From the NCBI RefSeq assembly GCF_041051975.1, contig NZ_CP163435.1, positions 9,268,501-9,332,500 on the forward strand: a stretch of 64,000 nt of DNA, given 5' to 3'. The notes beneath the pieces were generated by a model. That model worked only from the letters and a program-made list of their open reading frames with translations, was not told the origin of the DNA and ran no database searches. Position numbers and translations under genes: made by a program. Below, one piece after another: positions 7,909 through 16,389 of the stretch (its first letter is position 1; the number at the start of each line of letters is the position of its first letter). Source of the DNA: Streptomyces sp. R21. Lineage in GTDB: Bacteria; Actinomycetota; Actinomycetes; Streptomycetales; Streptomycetaceae.

Positions 7909-9930
7909 ATGCCGGAGACCACCCCGAAGGGCCTCACCCGGCTCGCCTTCGGAGGGGACTACAACCCCGAGCAGTGGCCGGAACACGTCTGGCACGAAGA
8001 CGTCCGGCTGATGCGCGAGGCGGGTGTCACGATGGTGAGCGTCGGGATCTTCTCCTGGGCGATGCTCGAGCCCGAGCGCGGCGCCCATGACTTCGGCTGG
8101 CTCGACCGACTGCTCGACCTGCTCCACGAGAACGGCATCCGCGCCGATCTCGGCACCCCGACCGTGGCCCCGCCGGTGTGGTTCTACCGCGAGCACCCGG
8201 ACGCGCTGCCGGTGGCCGCCGACGGCACCCGCTACGAGTTCGGCTCGCGCGGCGCCATCTGCCACAGCAACGCCGACTACCGGGCAGCCGCCGCCGACAT
8301 CACCACGCGCCTCGCCACCCGGTACGCCGACCACCCGGCGCTCGCCCTGTGGCACGTCCACAACGAGTACGGCGTCCCCGTCTCCGCCTGCTACTGCGAC
8401 TCCTGCGCCGCGCACTTCCGCCGCTGGCTGGCGGCCACGTACGAGACCGTCGAGGCGGTCAACGAGGCCTGGGGCACCGCCTTCTGGGGCCAGCGGTACA
8501 CGGACTTCGCGCAGATCAACCCGCCGCGCACCAGCCCGACCGTCGGCAACCCCGGCCAGGCGCTGGACTACAAGCGGTTCGCCGATGCCACCATGCGCGA
8601 GAACTTCGTGGCCGAGCGGGACATCCTGCACCGCCTCGCGCCCGGCATCCCGGTGACGACGAACTTCATGACCGCGCTCAGCCAGTGCGACTCCGTCGAC
8701 TACTGGGCCTGGGGCCGCGAGGTCGACCTGGTCACCAACGACCACTATCTGATCACCGACGGCCGCCGCACCCATGTGAACCTCGCGATGGCCGCCGACC
8801 TCACCCGCTCGGTGGCCGGCGGCGCCCCCTGGCTGCTGCTCGAACACTCCACCTCGGGCGTCAACTGGCAGGCCCGCAACCCCGCGAAGGCGCCCGGCCA
8901 GATGGCCCGGAACTCCCTCGCCCATGTGGCGCGCGGCTCCGAGGGCGCCATGTTCTTCCAGTGGCGCCAGTCCCGGCGCGGCGCCGAGAAGTTCCACTCC
9001 TCGATGCTGCCGCACGCCGGCACGGACTCCCGGGTGTGGCGCGAGGTGGTCGAACTCGGCGCCTCCCTGGACTCGTTGAGCACCATTCGGGGCAGCCGCA
9101 CCCAGGCCGACGCGGCCGTCCTGTGGGACTGGCACTCCTGGTGGGCGCAGACCCTCGACTGGCGCCCCAGCGAGGACCACGATCCGCGCGAGCGCGCCGA
9201 CGCGTTCTACGAGGCGCTCTACGACCGGCACCTGACCGTCGACTTCGCCCACCCGGAAGCCGACTTGTCGGCCTATCCCCTTGTCGTCGTGCCCGCGCTG
9301 TACCTGATGACCGAGGCCGCCGGGAACAACCTGCGCGAGTACGTCGAGAACGGCGGCACCCTCGTCGTCTCGTACTTCTCCGGGATCGTCGACGAGCACG
9401 ACGCCGTGCACGAAGGTCCCTACCCCGGCGCCCTGCGCGACGTACTCGGCCTGACCGTCGAGGAGTTCTCGCCGCTGCTCAAGGACGACCGTGTCCGCAT
9501 CACAGGACCCGACGGCTCCGAACTCACCGGCGACGTGTGGACCGAGTTCGTGGTGCCGCGCGGCGCCGAGACCGTGTGGACGTACGCCGAAGGGCTGACC
9601 GCCGGCCACCCCGCCATCACCCGGCACCGGCACGGCAAGGGCTCGGCCTGGTACGTCTCCACCCGCCTGGGGGCGCAGGGCCTGGACGCCCTGATCGGCT
9701 GGGCCGCCGACGACGCCCGCCTCGCGCCGCGCGCCGATCTGCCGCGCGACGTCGAACTGGTGCGCCGCACCGGCGAGTCGGGCACCTTCCTGTTCGTGAT
9801 CAACCACTCCGCGCTCGACGCCAAGGTGCCGCTCGACGCGCACGGCACGGAACTGCTCACCGGCGAGCGTGCCGCCGGGCGCCTGGCCGTGCCCGCGGGA
9901 GCCGTCAGGGTCGTACGACTCGACGGCTGA
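7909..9930 (+). CDS. GH42 beta-galactosidase (cytoplasmic)
   Basis: 673 residues, normal for glycoside hydrolase family 42, without a signal peptide. GGDYNPEQWPEHVWHED near the start is a GH42 signature. The acid/base glutamate is E153 in HVHNEYG and the likely nucleophile is E312 in LLLEHSTSG. Cysteines at 118, 161, 163 and 166 (CYCDSC) match the metal site of many GH42 enzymes. A trimerisation-like domain follows the barrel. It cleaves terminal beta-galactosides imported by the neighbouring transporter. The ATG has a GGGAGAG ribosome site and diverges from the transporter operon. Confidence 0.95.
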   Translation: MPETTPKGLTRLAFGGDYNPEQWPEHVWHEDVRLMREAGVTMVSVGIFSWAMLEPERGAHDFGWLDRLLDLLHENGIRADLGTPTVAPPVWFYREHPDALPVAADGTRYEFGSRGAICHSNADYRAAAADITTRLATRYADHPALALWHVHNEYGVPVSACYCDSCAAHFRRWLAATYETVEAVNEAWGTAFWGQRYTDFAQINPPRTSPTVGNPGQALDYKRFADATMRENFVAERDILHRLAPGIPVTTNFMTALSQCDSVDYWAWGREVDLVTNDHYLITDGRRTHVNLAMAADLTRSVAGGAPWLLLEHSTSGVNWQARNPAKAPGQMARNSLAHVARGSEGAMFFQWRQSRRGAEKFHSSMLPHAGTDSRVWREVVELGASLDSLSTIRGSRTQADAAVLWDWHSWWAQTLDWRPSEDHDPRERADAFYEALYDRHLTVDFAHPEADLSAYPLVVVPALYLMTEAAGNNLREYVENGGTLVVSYFSGIVDEHDAVHEGPYPGALRDVLGLTVEEFSPLLKDDRVRITGPDGSELTGDVWTEFVVPRGAETVWTYAEGLTAGHPAITRHRHGKGSAWYVSTRLGAQGLDALIGWAADDARLAPRADLPRDVELVRRTGESGTFLFVINHSALDAKVPLDAHGTELLTGERAAGRLAVPAGAVRVVRLDG

Positions 9931-9947
9931 TCCCCGCCCACAAGACC

Positions 9948-9979
9948 CCGACCGGACTCCTGGGGGGACATCCGGTCGG
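9948..9979 (+). other. Intergenic hairpin 1 between GH42 and GH53 genes
   Basis: CCGACCGGA and TCCGGTCGG form a perfect 9-base stem around a 14-base loop, 17 bases after the beta-galactosidase stop. It lacks a T-run, as is usual for Streptomyces terminators, and may end transcription or protect the upstream message. Confidence 0.55.
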
Positions 9980-9982
9980 ACG

Positions 9983-10020
9983 GGCGGCGCCGCGCTCGGA
10001 CCTTCGGGCGAGGCGCCGCC
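9983..10020 (+). other. Intergenic hairpin 2 between GH42 and GH53 genes
   Basis: GGCGGCGCC and GGCGCCGCC form a perfect 9-base stem around a 20-base loop, starting 3 bases after hairpin 1. Two consecutive hairpins within 75 bases suggest partial termination or processing, which would set different levels of the intracellular and secreted enzymes. Confidence 0.55.
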
Positions 10021-10060
10021 CCACACCCCCAGTCTCCCCACCTTCGTCGAAGGGACGACG

Positions 10061-11629
10061 ATGTTCCACGCGAGACGCGCTCTACGGGCCCTGCTGATAC
10101 CGCTGTTCGCGGGGCTGGCCCTCTTCACCCTGCCGGTCACCACCGCCCAGGCCGCCTCCACGCTCACCAACGGCGGCTTCGAGTCGGACGGCTCCGGCAC
10201 CGCGACGCCCACCGGCTGGTCGACGTACTCGGCGGGCGGCCAGAACGCCGCCTCCTTCACCGAGTCCGGTGGCCACAGCGGCAGTTACCGCCTCAGCCAC
10301 TACTCGTCAGCCGCCTACAAGGTGGAGACGTACCAGTACCTCTCCGGGCTCACCAACGGGAACTACACCCTCACCGCCTGGGTCCGCTCCGGCGGCGGCC
10401 AGAACTCGGCGTACATCGCGCTGAAGAACTGCGGCAGTTCCGAGCAGCGCACCAATCTGCCGGTCTCCTCCAGCGGCTGGGTCCGGATCGTCACCTCGAT
10501 CGCGGTGACCAACAACCAGTGCACGATCAGCATCAACTCCGATGCCAACGCGGGCAACTGGATCAACGTCGACGACCTGACGTTCGCCTCCGGGTCGACG
10601 GGTCTGAGCATCAAGGGCGCCGACATCTCCTCCCTCGCCAAGAGCGAGGCCCTGGGCGGCGTGTACAGGACGAGCTCCGGCACCACGAGTGACGCGCTCA
10701 CCGTCCTGAAGTCCTCCGGTATGAACTACGCGCGCCTGAAGGTCTGGGTGAACCCCGCCGACGGCTACAACAACAAGACGCGCGTCCTCGCCATGGCCAA
10801 GCGCATCAAGGCGCAGGGCATGAAGCTCCTGGTCGACTTCCACTACTCGGACACCTGGGCGGACCCGGGCAAGCAGACCAAGCCCGCCGCCTGGTCCGGG
10901 CACACCTACAGCCAGCTCAAGACGGATGTCTACAACCACACGTACGACGTCCTGAACGCCCTCAAGGCGCAGGGCACCACCGCCGACATGGTCCAGGTCG
11001 GCAACGAGATCAACGGCGGCATGCTCTGGTCCGAGGGCTCCACCGACAACTGGTCGCAGCTCGCCGGACTGATCAACTCCGGCTACAGCGCCACCAAGGC
11101 GGTCTCCTCCTCCACCGTCGTGGCACTGCACCTGGCCAACGCGGGTGACGACGCCACCGTGCGCTGGTGGTTCGACAACGCCAAGACGTACGGGATCAAC
11201 TACGACGCGATCGGCCTGTCGTACTACGGCTACTGGCACGGCACGCTCGCCGCGGCGCAGACCACGCTCGACGACGTCGCCTCCCGCTACGCCAAGCCCG
11301 TGTTCATCGCCGAGACGGCCTACCCCTTCCGTCTCGACAGCGACGACTCGCTCACCAACCAGATCGACACCACCGGCGAACTGGTCTCCGGCTACGCGGC
11401 CACGACGGCCGGGCAGACGGCCTGGATGAACGACGTGGCGAGCATCGTGGAGGCCGTCCCGAACGGTCGCGGCCTCGGTGTCTTCTACTGGGAGGCGACC
11501 TGGACGGCGGTCACCGGCAACGGCTGGGACCCGGCCGACGCCACCTCCGGCAACGGCTGGGAGAACCAGGCCCTGTTCGGCTTCGACGACAAGGCGCTGC
11601 CCGCCATGTCGTGGTTCAGCCACCGCTGA
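10061..11629 (+). CDS. Secreted GH53 endo-beta-1,4-galactanase with N-terminal carbohydrate-binding domain
   Basis: 522 residues from the ATG at 10061 (AAGGGAC ribosome site). A Sec signal peptide of about 31 residues ends in AQAA. Residues about 33-170 form a beta-sandwich of carbohydrate-binding type (TLTNGGFESDG start). The GH53 barrel begins at SIKGADISSL. The proton donor is E316 in QVGNEINGG and the nucleophile E418 in FIAETAYPF. It cuts arabinogalactan or galactan outside the cell into oligosaccharides for the ABC importer and GH42 enzyme. The domain architecture is typical of Streptomyces galactanases. Confidence 0.95.
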   Translation: MFHARRALRALLIPLFAGLALFTLPVTTAQAASTLTNGGFESDGSGTATPTGWSTYSAGGQNAASFTESGGHSGSYRLSHYSSAAYKVETYQYLSGLTNGNYTLTAWVRSGGGQNSAYIALKNCGSSEQRTNLPVSSSGWVRIVTSIAVTNNQCTISINSDANAGNWINVDDLTFASGSTGLSIKGADISSLAKSEALGGVYRTSSGTTSDALTVLKSSGMNYARLKVWVNPADGYNNKTRVLAMAKRIKAQGMKLLVDFHYSDTWADPGKQTKPAAWSGHTYSQLKTDVYNHTYDVLNALKAQGTTADMVQVGNEINGGMLWSEGSTDNWSQLAGLINSGYSATKAVSSSTVVALHLANAGDDATVRWWFDNAKTYGINYDAIGLSYYGYWHGTLAAAQTTLDDVASRYAKPVFIAETAYPFRLDSDDSLTNQIDTTGELVSGYAATTAGQTAWMNDVASIVEAVPNGRGLGVFYWEATWTAVTGNGWDPADATSGNGWENQALFGFDDKALPAMSWFSHR

Positions 11630-11650
11630 GCAGTTACTGAGCACATAGCC

Positions 11651-11685
11651 GAAGGGCCCGGCCGCCAGGCGCGACCGGGCCCTTC
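11651..11685 (+). terminator. Strong hairpin terminator after the galactanase gene
   Basis: GAAGGGCCCGG (11651-11661) and CCGGGCCCTTC (11675-11685) form a perfect 11-base stem with a 13-base loop, 21 bases after the GH53 stop. There is no T-tract, as is common in high-GC actinobacteria. Confidence 0.8.
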
Positions 11686-11834
11686 CGCGCGCCGCGGCGC
11701 ACGCCGGGCCCGAACGGCCCTCCCGGCCCTGCCCGTTCGGCCCCCGGACGGGGCCGGGGGGCCCTGGGCGTAGGGCCCCGGTCGCGAGACAGTGGCCGCA
11801 CGGAGCGGTGTCGGACCGACCGGAGGGGGACGAG

Positions 11835-12122
11835 ATGCTGAGGGTGCCGAGCAACGGGAAACGCCTGGAGATCCTGGAGTGGCTCCGGGATCCAGCCGCC
11901 CATTTCCCGCCGCAGCACCACGACGACCTCGTCACGGACGGCGTCTGCTCGCAGTCGGTCGCCGACAAGCTGGGCGTCAGCCGCCCGGTGGCCGACGCCC
12001 ACCTGGAACTCCTCGCCGGAATCGGCCTGTTGCGGGCCATGAGGATCCGGCACCGCACCTTCTACCGCCGCGACGAACAGCGCATCGCCGATGTCGGGCA
12101 GCTGTTTGAGAAGGGCTGGTAG
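11835..12122 (+). CDS. Small winged-helix (ArsR-like) regulator
   Basis: 95 residues from the ATG at 11835, which has a very strong GGAGGGGGA ribosome site 5 bases upstream; a GTG at 11808 would add nine residues but has none. The fold is a single winged helix with SQSVADKLGVSRPVADAHLELL as the recognition region. No metal-binding CxC motif is present, so this is not a classic arsenic sensor. It is the first gene of the dormancy-type cluster and converges on the universal stress protein gene. Target and ligand are unknown. Confidence 0.8.
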   Translation: MLRVPSNGKRLEILEWLRDPAAHFPPQHHDDLVTDGVCSQSVADKLGVSRPVADAHLELLAGIGLLRAMRIRHRTFYRRDEQRIADVGQLFEKGW

Positions 12123-12158
12123 GGACGCCCATGTGCGGCGTCCCCGGCGTCCCCGGCG

Positions 12159-13055
12159 TCACTCGTGCGGGACCACCGCCACCGGCGCCTTCGCGTGATG
12201 CAGCACCGCGTGCGTCACAGGACCGATGCGGGCACCGAGCGGCGCACGGCGGACCCGACGGCCGACGACCAGCAGCGAGGCGTCCTGCGCCGCGTCGACC
12301 AGATGCTCGCCGGCGCTGCCGACCGCGGTCTGCTCGACCACCTCGACACCGGGGAACTTCGCACGCCATGGCGCCAGCGCCTCGGTGACCGCGTTCTTCT
12401 CCTGCCGGTCGAGTTCCTCGTCCAGCGACGCGTCCACGGCGAGCCCGTAGGCGAAGTACGGCGGCAGGCTCCAGCCGTGCACGACCCTCAGGGTCGCCGC
12501 ACGGGCGGCCGCTGCCTCGAAGGCGAACTCGATCACGGCCGCGTCGGGGTGCTCGTGGTCGAGACCGAGGACGACATCCCGGTGGGGGGTGCTCGTGGAC
12601 GGACGGCCGTCCGCGTCGGGCCGGTGCTCGTCCTCGGCCCGCGCCCCGGAACGTACGAGGACGACAGGACGGTCCGTCTGGGCCACCACGGCCAGCGACA
12701 CCGACCCGACCAGGAAGCCCACCAAGCCGCTCACCCCACGTGAGCCGATGGCAAGGACGTCGGCGTTCTCGGACGCCGTGAGCAGGGCCGTCGTGGGGAT
12801 CTGGGGCACCTGATCGGAGGTGACAGCCAGGCCCGGGTGGGCATGGCGGAGCCGCTCCAGGGCCTCGCGCAGCACACGCTGTGCCCAGTGCCGGTGCTTG
12901 GCGTCGTCCGAGACCGGCTCCGCGTAGGGCTGCCAGTCCCAGGCGTGCACGAGGTGCAGGGGCAGCCCGCGCAACTCGGCCTCGCGCGCCGCCCAGTCGG
13001 CCGCGGCGAGGGACTCGGGCGAACCGTCCAGACCGACAGTTACGGTACGGGACAT
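12159..13055 (-). CDS. Tandem-domain universal stress protein (UspA family)
   Basis: 298 residues with two Usp domains (about 1-140 and 155-298). The first has the ATP-binding pattern G-2X-G-9X-GS (IGSRGVSGLVGFLVGSVS); the second is degenerate (VVGRRVRRAPLGARIGPVT). Tandem Usp proteins are typical members of actinobacterial dormancy regulons. The ATG at 13055 follows an AGGAGG ribosome site. A palindrome at 13123-13136, 68 bases upstream, resembles others in this cluster and may be the binding site of the OsdR-like regulator at 19896. Confidence 0.92.
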   Translation of the reverse strand: MSRTVTVGLDGSPESLAAADWAAREAELRGLPLHLVHAWDWQPYAEPVSDDAKHRHWAQRVLREALERLRHAHPGLAVTSDQVPQIPTTALLTASENADVLAIGSRGVSGLVGFLVGSVSLAVVAQTDRPVVLVRSGARAEDEHRPDADGRPSTSTPHRDVVLGLDHEHPDAAVIEFAFEAAAARAATLRVVHGWSLPPYFAYGLAVDASLDEELDRQEKNAVTEALAPWRAKFPGVEVVEQTAVGSAGEHLVDAAQDASLLVVGRRVRRAPLGARIGPVTHAVLHHAKAPVAVVPHE

Positions 13056-13102
13056 GGTGCTGACCTCCTGGGACGTATGGGGAACTGCTTTCAGCGTGGC
13101 AG

Positions 13103-13575
13103 TCACGGCCGCCGTCGCAGGAGGGCCGACCGGCCCCCCCCGGCGGCGGCGAACGGGTCCCGCCGACCGGGCAGGTCGGGCCGGATCGGCGTGCCGGCGC
13201 GGCCGTGCACGATGTCGTAGGCGTCGGCGAGCGCGCCGATGGCCGCGAGAGTGCCGGTGAGCTCGACGAACCGGGCCGCGATCGGTGCCGTAGTCCGTGA
13301 ACACGTACGGCACGTCGGTGAGGACGAGCAGGAAGTCGGCCTTGAGCTCGGGCGCCGGCAGGGCCGCGGTGAGCTCCTTGCCGATCACCGCTTCGGCGCC
13401 GGACCGCCGTCCCGTCACGGCGTCGGCTACCACCAGCAAGAACGCCCCGCCGCCCGCAGAGATCCCCAACGTGTCGGCAGCGAGCAGACTCCGGACGGTG
13501 CCGATCTCCAGGGTCTCCTCCGGCTGCCGCCAGGGGACCACCCGTCGCCGGCCCGCGCCGACACTCCAGCAATGC
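13103..13575 (-). pseudogene. Broken carbamate kinase (ArcC) remnant
   Basis: Two reading frames together carry carbamate kinase sequence. The upstream part (about 13560-13290) reads RRRVVPWRQPEETLEIGTVRS, then SAGGGAFLLV, AEAVIGKELTAAL and ADFLLVLTDVPYVFTDYGT, matching the kinase core (normally SGGGGIPV, AVIDKDLAA, LLLILTDV). Directly after, in another frame, comes ARFVELTGTLAAIGALADAY and HGRAGTPIRPDL, the kinase C-terminus, ending at the TGA at 13105-13103. The N-terminal third and the GSMGPK segment are missing. The enzyme makes ATP from carbamoyl phosphate under fermentative conditions, which fits the dormancy cluster. Confidence 0.75.
13123..13136. promoter_or_regulatory. Dormancy-type palindrome, copy 1 (GGGCC-N4-GGCCC)
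   Basis: GGGCCGACCGGCCC, 68 bases upstream of the universal stress protein start. It shares the form GGRCC-N4-GGYCC with copies at 14206, 17200, 19805 and 57954 and is a candidate OsdR/DosR-type box. Confidence 0.45.
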
Positions 13576-13636
13576 CCCGCCCTGTCTTCGGGCCTGCCAA
13601 GGGCCTGCGCCGGCCGTTGCAGCCGGCCTTCAGGTC

Positions 13637-14077
13637 TCAGGCGGAGAGATTCCTCCCGTACATCGTGCGTCCGCCCACCAGCTCGCGTCCGGTGACGAGT
13701 TCGGGCTCGATGCGGACGAACACCTGCTGCGGTGCGGCCACCCAGGACTCCGGCCCGGTCCGTTCCAGCCGGGTGCATTCGGCGGGGTCGGTGACGAGCC
13801 TGGCGTGCCCGGTGACCACGACGCTCCAGCCGGAGCGCCACTGCGCGTCGATCTCGTCGGCCTCGAACGCGACCACCGCCCCGTCCACCCGCAGGGCGAG
13901 CTCCGAGGAGGCCGAGGTCCGCAGGAGCACGAAGGAGTCCGCGTCCAGGCAGAAGTTGACCGGCAGCACCGAGGGCAGGGCTCGCTGCGTGTGGACGATG
14001 CGGCCGACCGGGGTCCCGGCCAGCAGACGCAGGCACTCGGCCCGGTCGAGTTCGCGGAAGCCGTCGTTCTGGTACAT
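13637..14077 (-). CDS. Pyridoxamine 5'-phosphate oxidase-fold protein
   Basis: 146 residues with the split-barrel flavin-binding fold: GRIVHTQRALPSVLPVNFCLD, then a long VVAFEADEIDAQWRSGWSVVVTGHARLV stretch typical of the Rv2074/Rv1155-like group. Members bind FMN, F420 or haem; the cofactor cannot be fixed here. Such proteins recur in DosR-type regulons of actinobacteria, as does the genomic neighbourhood. Start is the ATG at 14077. A GGGCC-N4-GGCCC palindrome lies about 130 bases upstream. Confidence 0.88.
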   Translation of the reverse strand: MYQNDGFRELDRAECLRLLAGTPVGRIVHTQRALPSVLPVNFCLDADSFVLLRTSASSELALRVDGAVVAFEADEIDAQWRSGWSVVVTGHARLVTDPAECTRLERTGPESWVAAPQQVFVRIEPELVTGRELVGGRTMYGRNLSA

Positions 14078-14205
14078 GGGCTCGCCCTCTGCCGTCCCGC
14101 ACGGCCCGGCGACGGCCGGATGGAGTGCCGCCGTACGCGGGTCCTGGGTACGGCGGCTGCATGCCGTGTCCGTCCAGGGTCCGTCTCCCCGCATCCGGCC
14201 GACAT

Positions 14206-14219
14206 GGGCCCATCGGCCC
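14206..14219. promoter_or_regulatory. Dormancy-type palindrome, copy 2
   Basis: GGGCCCATCGGCCC in the 169-base gap between the HPF-like and pyridoxamine-oxidase-fold genes. Same layout as copy 1. Confidence 0.45.
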
Positions 14220-14246
14220 CGGGCGGCAGGAGGACGGCCCTCGTCC

Positions 14247-14663
14247 TCAGTCCTGGACCGTGCCGCCGGACGCGTCCTCGCCGATGTCCTCGACGGACGG
14301 TCCCGGCTGCTCGGCGCGCCACGGCGGGGCCGTCGTCCTACGGGCGGGCTCCCACGCGTGAGCGGCCTTGTCCGTCCGGCTGCGGAGCCGGTCCTGGAGC
14401 CGGTCGACGACACCGTGTCCCGAGGCGTCCTCGGCGTGGGTGACGACGGTCCGGTTGCCGACGCGCAGCTCGGCCACCGCCGACCAGACGTGTGCGGCGT
14501 CGTGCGCACCCGACTTCGCGATGCGCACCTCGCCGTGCACGGCCGGCAGCCCCGGCCGGGTGACCACCGCGTCGATCTTCAGACGCGCATAGGCGAGGGT
14601 CTCCTCGTCGACTCCGGCGCCTGCTCGTACCCGTACCGCCGTGGTGTCCCTGCTGGTGTCCAT
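14247..14663 (-). CDS. HPF/RaiA-like ribosome hibernation domain protein
   Basis: 138 residues from the ATG at 14663 (GGGGAGAAAGG ribosome site). The N-terminal 95 residues have the S30AE/HPF pattern: VDEETLAYARLKIDAVV, then alternating strands ending in VGNRTVVTHAEDASGHGVVDRLQDRL. Such proteins sit in the 30S subunit and keep ribosomes inactive during dormancy. It lacks the long HPF dimerisation tail and instead has a short charged, proline-rich end. Placement in the dormancy cluster supports the role; the M. tuberculosis DosR regulon has a comparable translation inhibitor. Confidence 0.75.
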   Translation of the reverse strand: MDTSRDTTAVRVRAGAGVDEETLAYARLKIDAVVTRPGLPAVHGEVRIAKSGAHDAAHVWSAVAELRVGNRTVVTHAEDASGHGVVDRLQDRLRSRTDKAAHAWEPARRTTAPPWRAEQPGPSVEDIGEDASGGTVQD

Positions 14664-14927
14664 GGGGTTCCTTTCTCCCCTCGGCCGGCCGATCGTGCCG
14701 GCCGGTGTCGCTGTGACCAGTGGACCCCCGTCCCGTCGGCGAAGCGACCCGTTGGGGATGCCGAGCGACCAATGACCCGCCCGACGGGGACCCTCGACTC
14801 GATCTGCGGCCGCGCACGGGGGCCGGTCGGCCCGCCGGACCGGGACCCACCGGCTCAATCGTGCTCAGGGCCTACGGGGGAGAGTGAAGGCGGGGGCGAC
14901 GCCGGTCACCCGTAGCGAGGAGGCGTC

Positions 14928-15599
14928 ATGCACCGTTCGCCGTACCGCGTCCGTGACGTGATGACCCGGCGCGTGGTCGCCGTACGCAAGGGCGCCCGCT
15001 ACAAGGAGATCGTCGAGACCCTGCACGAGTGGAAGGTCAGCGCCGTGCCGGTCCTCGCGGAGGGCGACGTCGTGATCGGCGTCGTCTCGGAGGCCGATCT
15101 GCTGCCCAAGGAGGAGTTCCGCGACAGCGATGAACCACTCGGGCTGGATCAGTTGCGCCGCCCCTTGGACCTCGCCAAGGCCGCGGGCTCGACCGCCGAA
15201 CAGGTCATGAGCAGCCCGGCTGTCACCGTCGGCGTGGACGCCACCTTGGCGCAGGCGGCCCGGATCATGGCCCATACGTTCGTCAAGCGACTGCCGGTCG
15301 TGGACGCAGAGGGGCGGCTCCAGGGCCTGGTCAGCCGGTGCGACCTGCTGAAGGTCTTCCTGCGCTCCGACGCGGAACTCGCCCGGGAGATAGACCGGGA
15401 GGTCGTCGAACACCTCTTCCGGGGTACCGGTGCCGAGGTCCACGCCCGGGTCGAGGGCGGGGTCGTCACCCTCGGCGGCCACCTCCACGATGCCTCGCTG
15501 GTGCCGGTTGCCGCCCGGCTGGCGCGCGCGGTCGAGGGGGTCGTGGACGTGGAGTGGGAGCTGGACACGGAGGTTACGTCGGCCTCACGTGTCCCGTAG
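14928..15599 (+). CDS. CBS-pair protein with C-terminal BON domain (first copy)
   Basis: 223 residues. Two CBS motifs (about 8-62, VRDVMTRRVVAVRKGARYKEI, and 90-145, AEQVMSSPAVTVGVDATLAQA) form an adenine-nucleotide-sensing module. A BON domain follows at about 150-215 (VEGGVVTLGGHLHDAS). BON domains are linked to membrane or polymer contact. Strong AGGAGG site before the ATG. A second CBS-BON protein is encoded at 16390-17040. Such proteins are common in DosR/OsdR-type regulons. Confidence 0.92.
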   Translation: MHRSPYRVRDVMTRRVVAVRKGARYKEIVETLHEWKVSAVPVLAEGDVVIGVVSEADLLPKEEFRDSDEPLGLDQLRRPLDLAKAAGSTAEQVMSSPAVTVGVDATLAQAARIMAHTFVKRLPVVDAEGRLQGLVSRCDLLKVFLRSDAELAREIDREVVEHLFRGTGAEVHARVEGGVVTLGGHLHDASLVPVAARLARAVEGVVDVEWELDTEVTSASRVP

Positions 15600-15628
15600 G
15601 TCGCACCCAGGGCGCCGTACAGCGCCCC

Positions 15629-16267
15629 TCACCGCTTCTCCCGCCCCCACTGAGGTCCCAGCCGGTCCCACTCCCTGCCCCACTCGTCGATACGGCGACG
15701 GTCCAGTCGCCAGCGCAGGGCGCGTCCGGCGGCGTAGACCGGACCGGCGAAGGCCGTGGCGGCCAGCGCTCCCAGGGCGCCTGCCTGCACGGAGGCCTCC
15801 GTCGTGGACGGGGGTCGGGTGACGAGCTCCTCCTGGTCGTTCACCCAGACCGTGACCTTGGCGCCGACCGTGTGCCCTCCGTCCACCAGCGTCTGACCGG
15901 TGCGGGTGGTGCCGTCCGTCGTCCAGCGGACGGTGGCGCGGACCCGGCTTCCCTCCCAGCCGCCCCGGATCCCGCTCACCGTGCTCTGCGTGAGGACGGC
16001 CTGCACGGTGTGCCGCTCGGCGCGCTGCCTGGCGAAGGCGTCGTCGGCGGAGTGCGCGGACACCGCGCCGACCAGGGGACCGCCGACCGCGATGACCGTC
16101 CACACGCCCAGCACGATCCAGGATTCGACGACGTCGTCGCGTCGGCGCAGGGGATTGCTCCGCCACCGCCACAGCCACAGCTTGTGTGTTCCCCGCCCGT
16201 CGTGGTCCTCCGGCGGCCTGCCCGCCCCGTGCCCGCTCCGCGGTGTCGGCTTGTCGTTGCCTCGCAT
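15629..16267 (-). CDS. Rv1733c-like membrane protein
   Basis: 212 residues from the ATG at 16267, spaced correctly from a GAGGAGGTG site. The pattern is that of Rv1733c-type proteins: NPLRRRDDVVESW just before the first membrane helix (WIVLGVWTVIAVGGPLVG), an extracytoplasmic beta-rich domain with VRATVRWTTDGTTRTG and VTVWVNDQEELV, then a second helix (AGALGALAATAFAGPVYAAG) and a basic tail. Rv1733c is a DosR-controlled membrane protein of M. tuberculosis; its function is unknown. The gene lies between the two CBS-BON genes. Confidence 0.85.
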   Translation of the reverse strand: MRGNDKPTPRSGHGAGRPPEDHDGRGTHKLWLWRWRSNPLRRRDDVVESWIVLGVWTVIAVGGPLVGAVSAHSADDAFARQRAERHTVQAVLTQSTVSGIRGGWEGSRVRATVRWTTDGTTRTGQTLVDGGHTVGAKVTVWVNDQEELVTRPPSTTEASVQAGALGALAATAFAGPVYAAGRALRWRLDRRRIDEWGREWDRLGPQWGREKR

Positions 16268-16389
16268 CGCCACGCACCTCCTCGTTCGGCCTGTGAAGAC
16301 CGTGACATCCGGACGAGTTCCCCCGCGAGGGCCGCTGAGGCAGGGTGAGTGGGCCGCTCGGGGTGCCCGTGCCGGGCGGGAGGGGCCGT

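Noticed and set aside
7894..10260. 788-codon minus-strand frame over the GH42 and GH53 genes
   Set aside because: Shadow of the beta-galactosidase frame; low-complexity translation and no ribosome site.
11708..11722. GGGCCCGAACGGCCC as a further dormancy-type box
   Set aside because: The arms are spaced by five bases rather than four and the region is dense with GGCC words, so it may be chance or part of a terminator.
10307..12058. 583-codon minus-strand frame over the galactanase gene
   Set aside because: Antisense shadow with Gly/Val/Arg-rich sequence and no recognisable motif.
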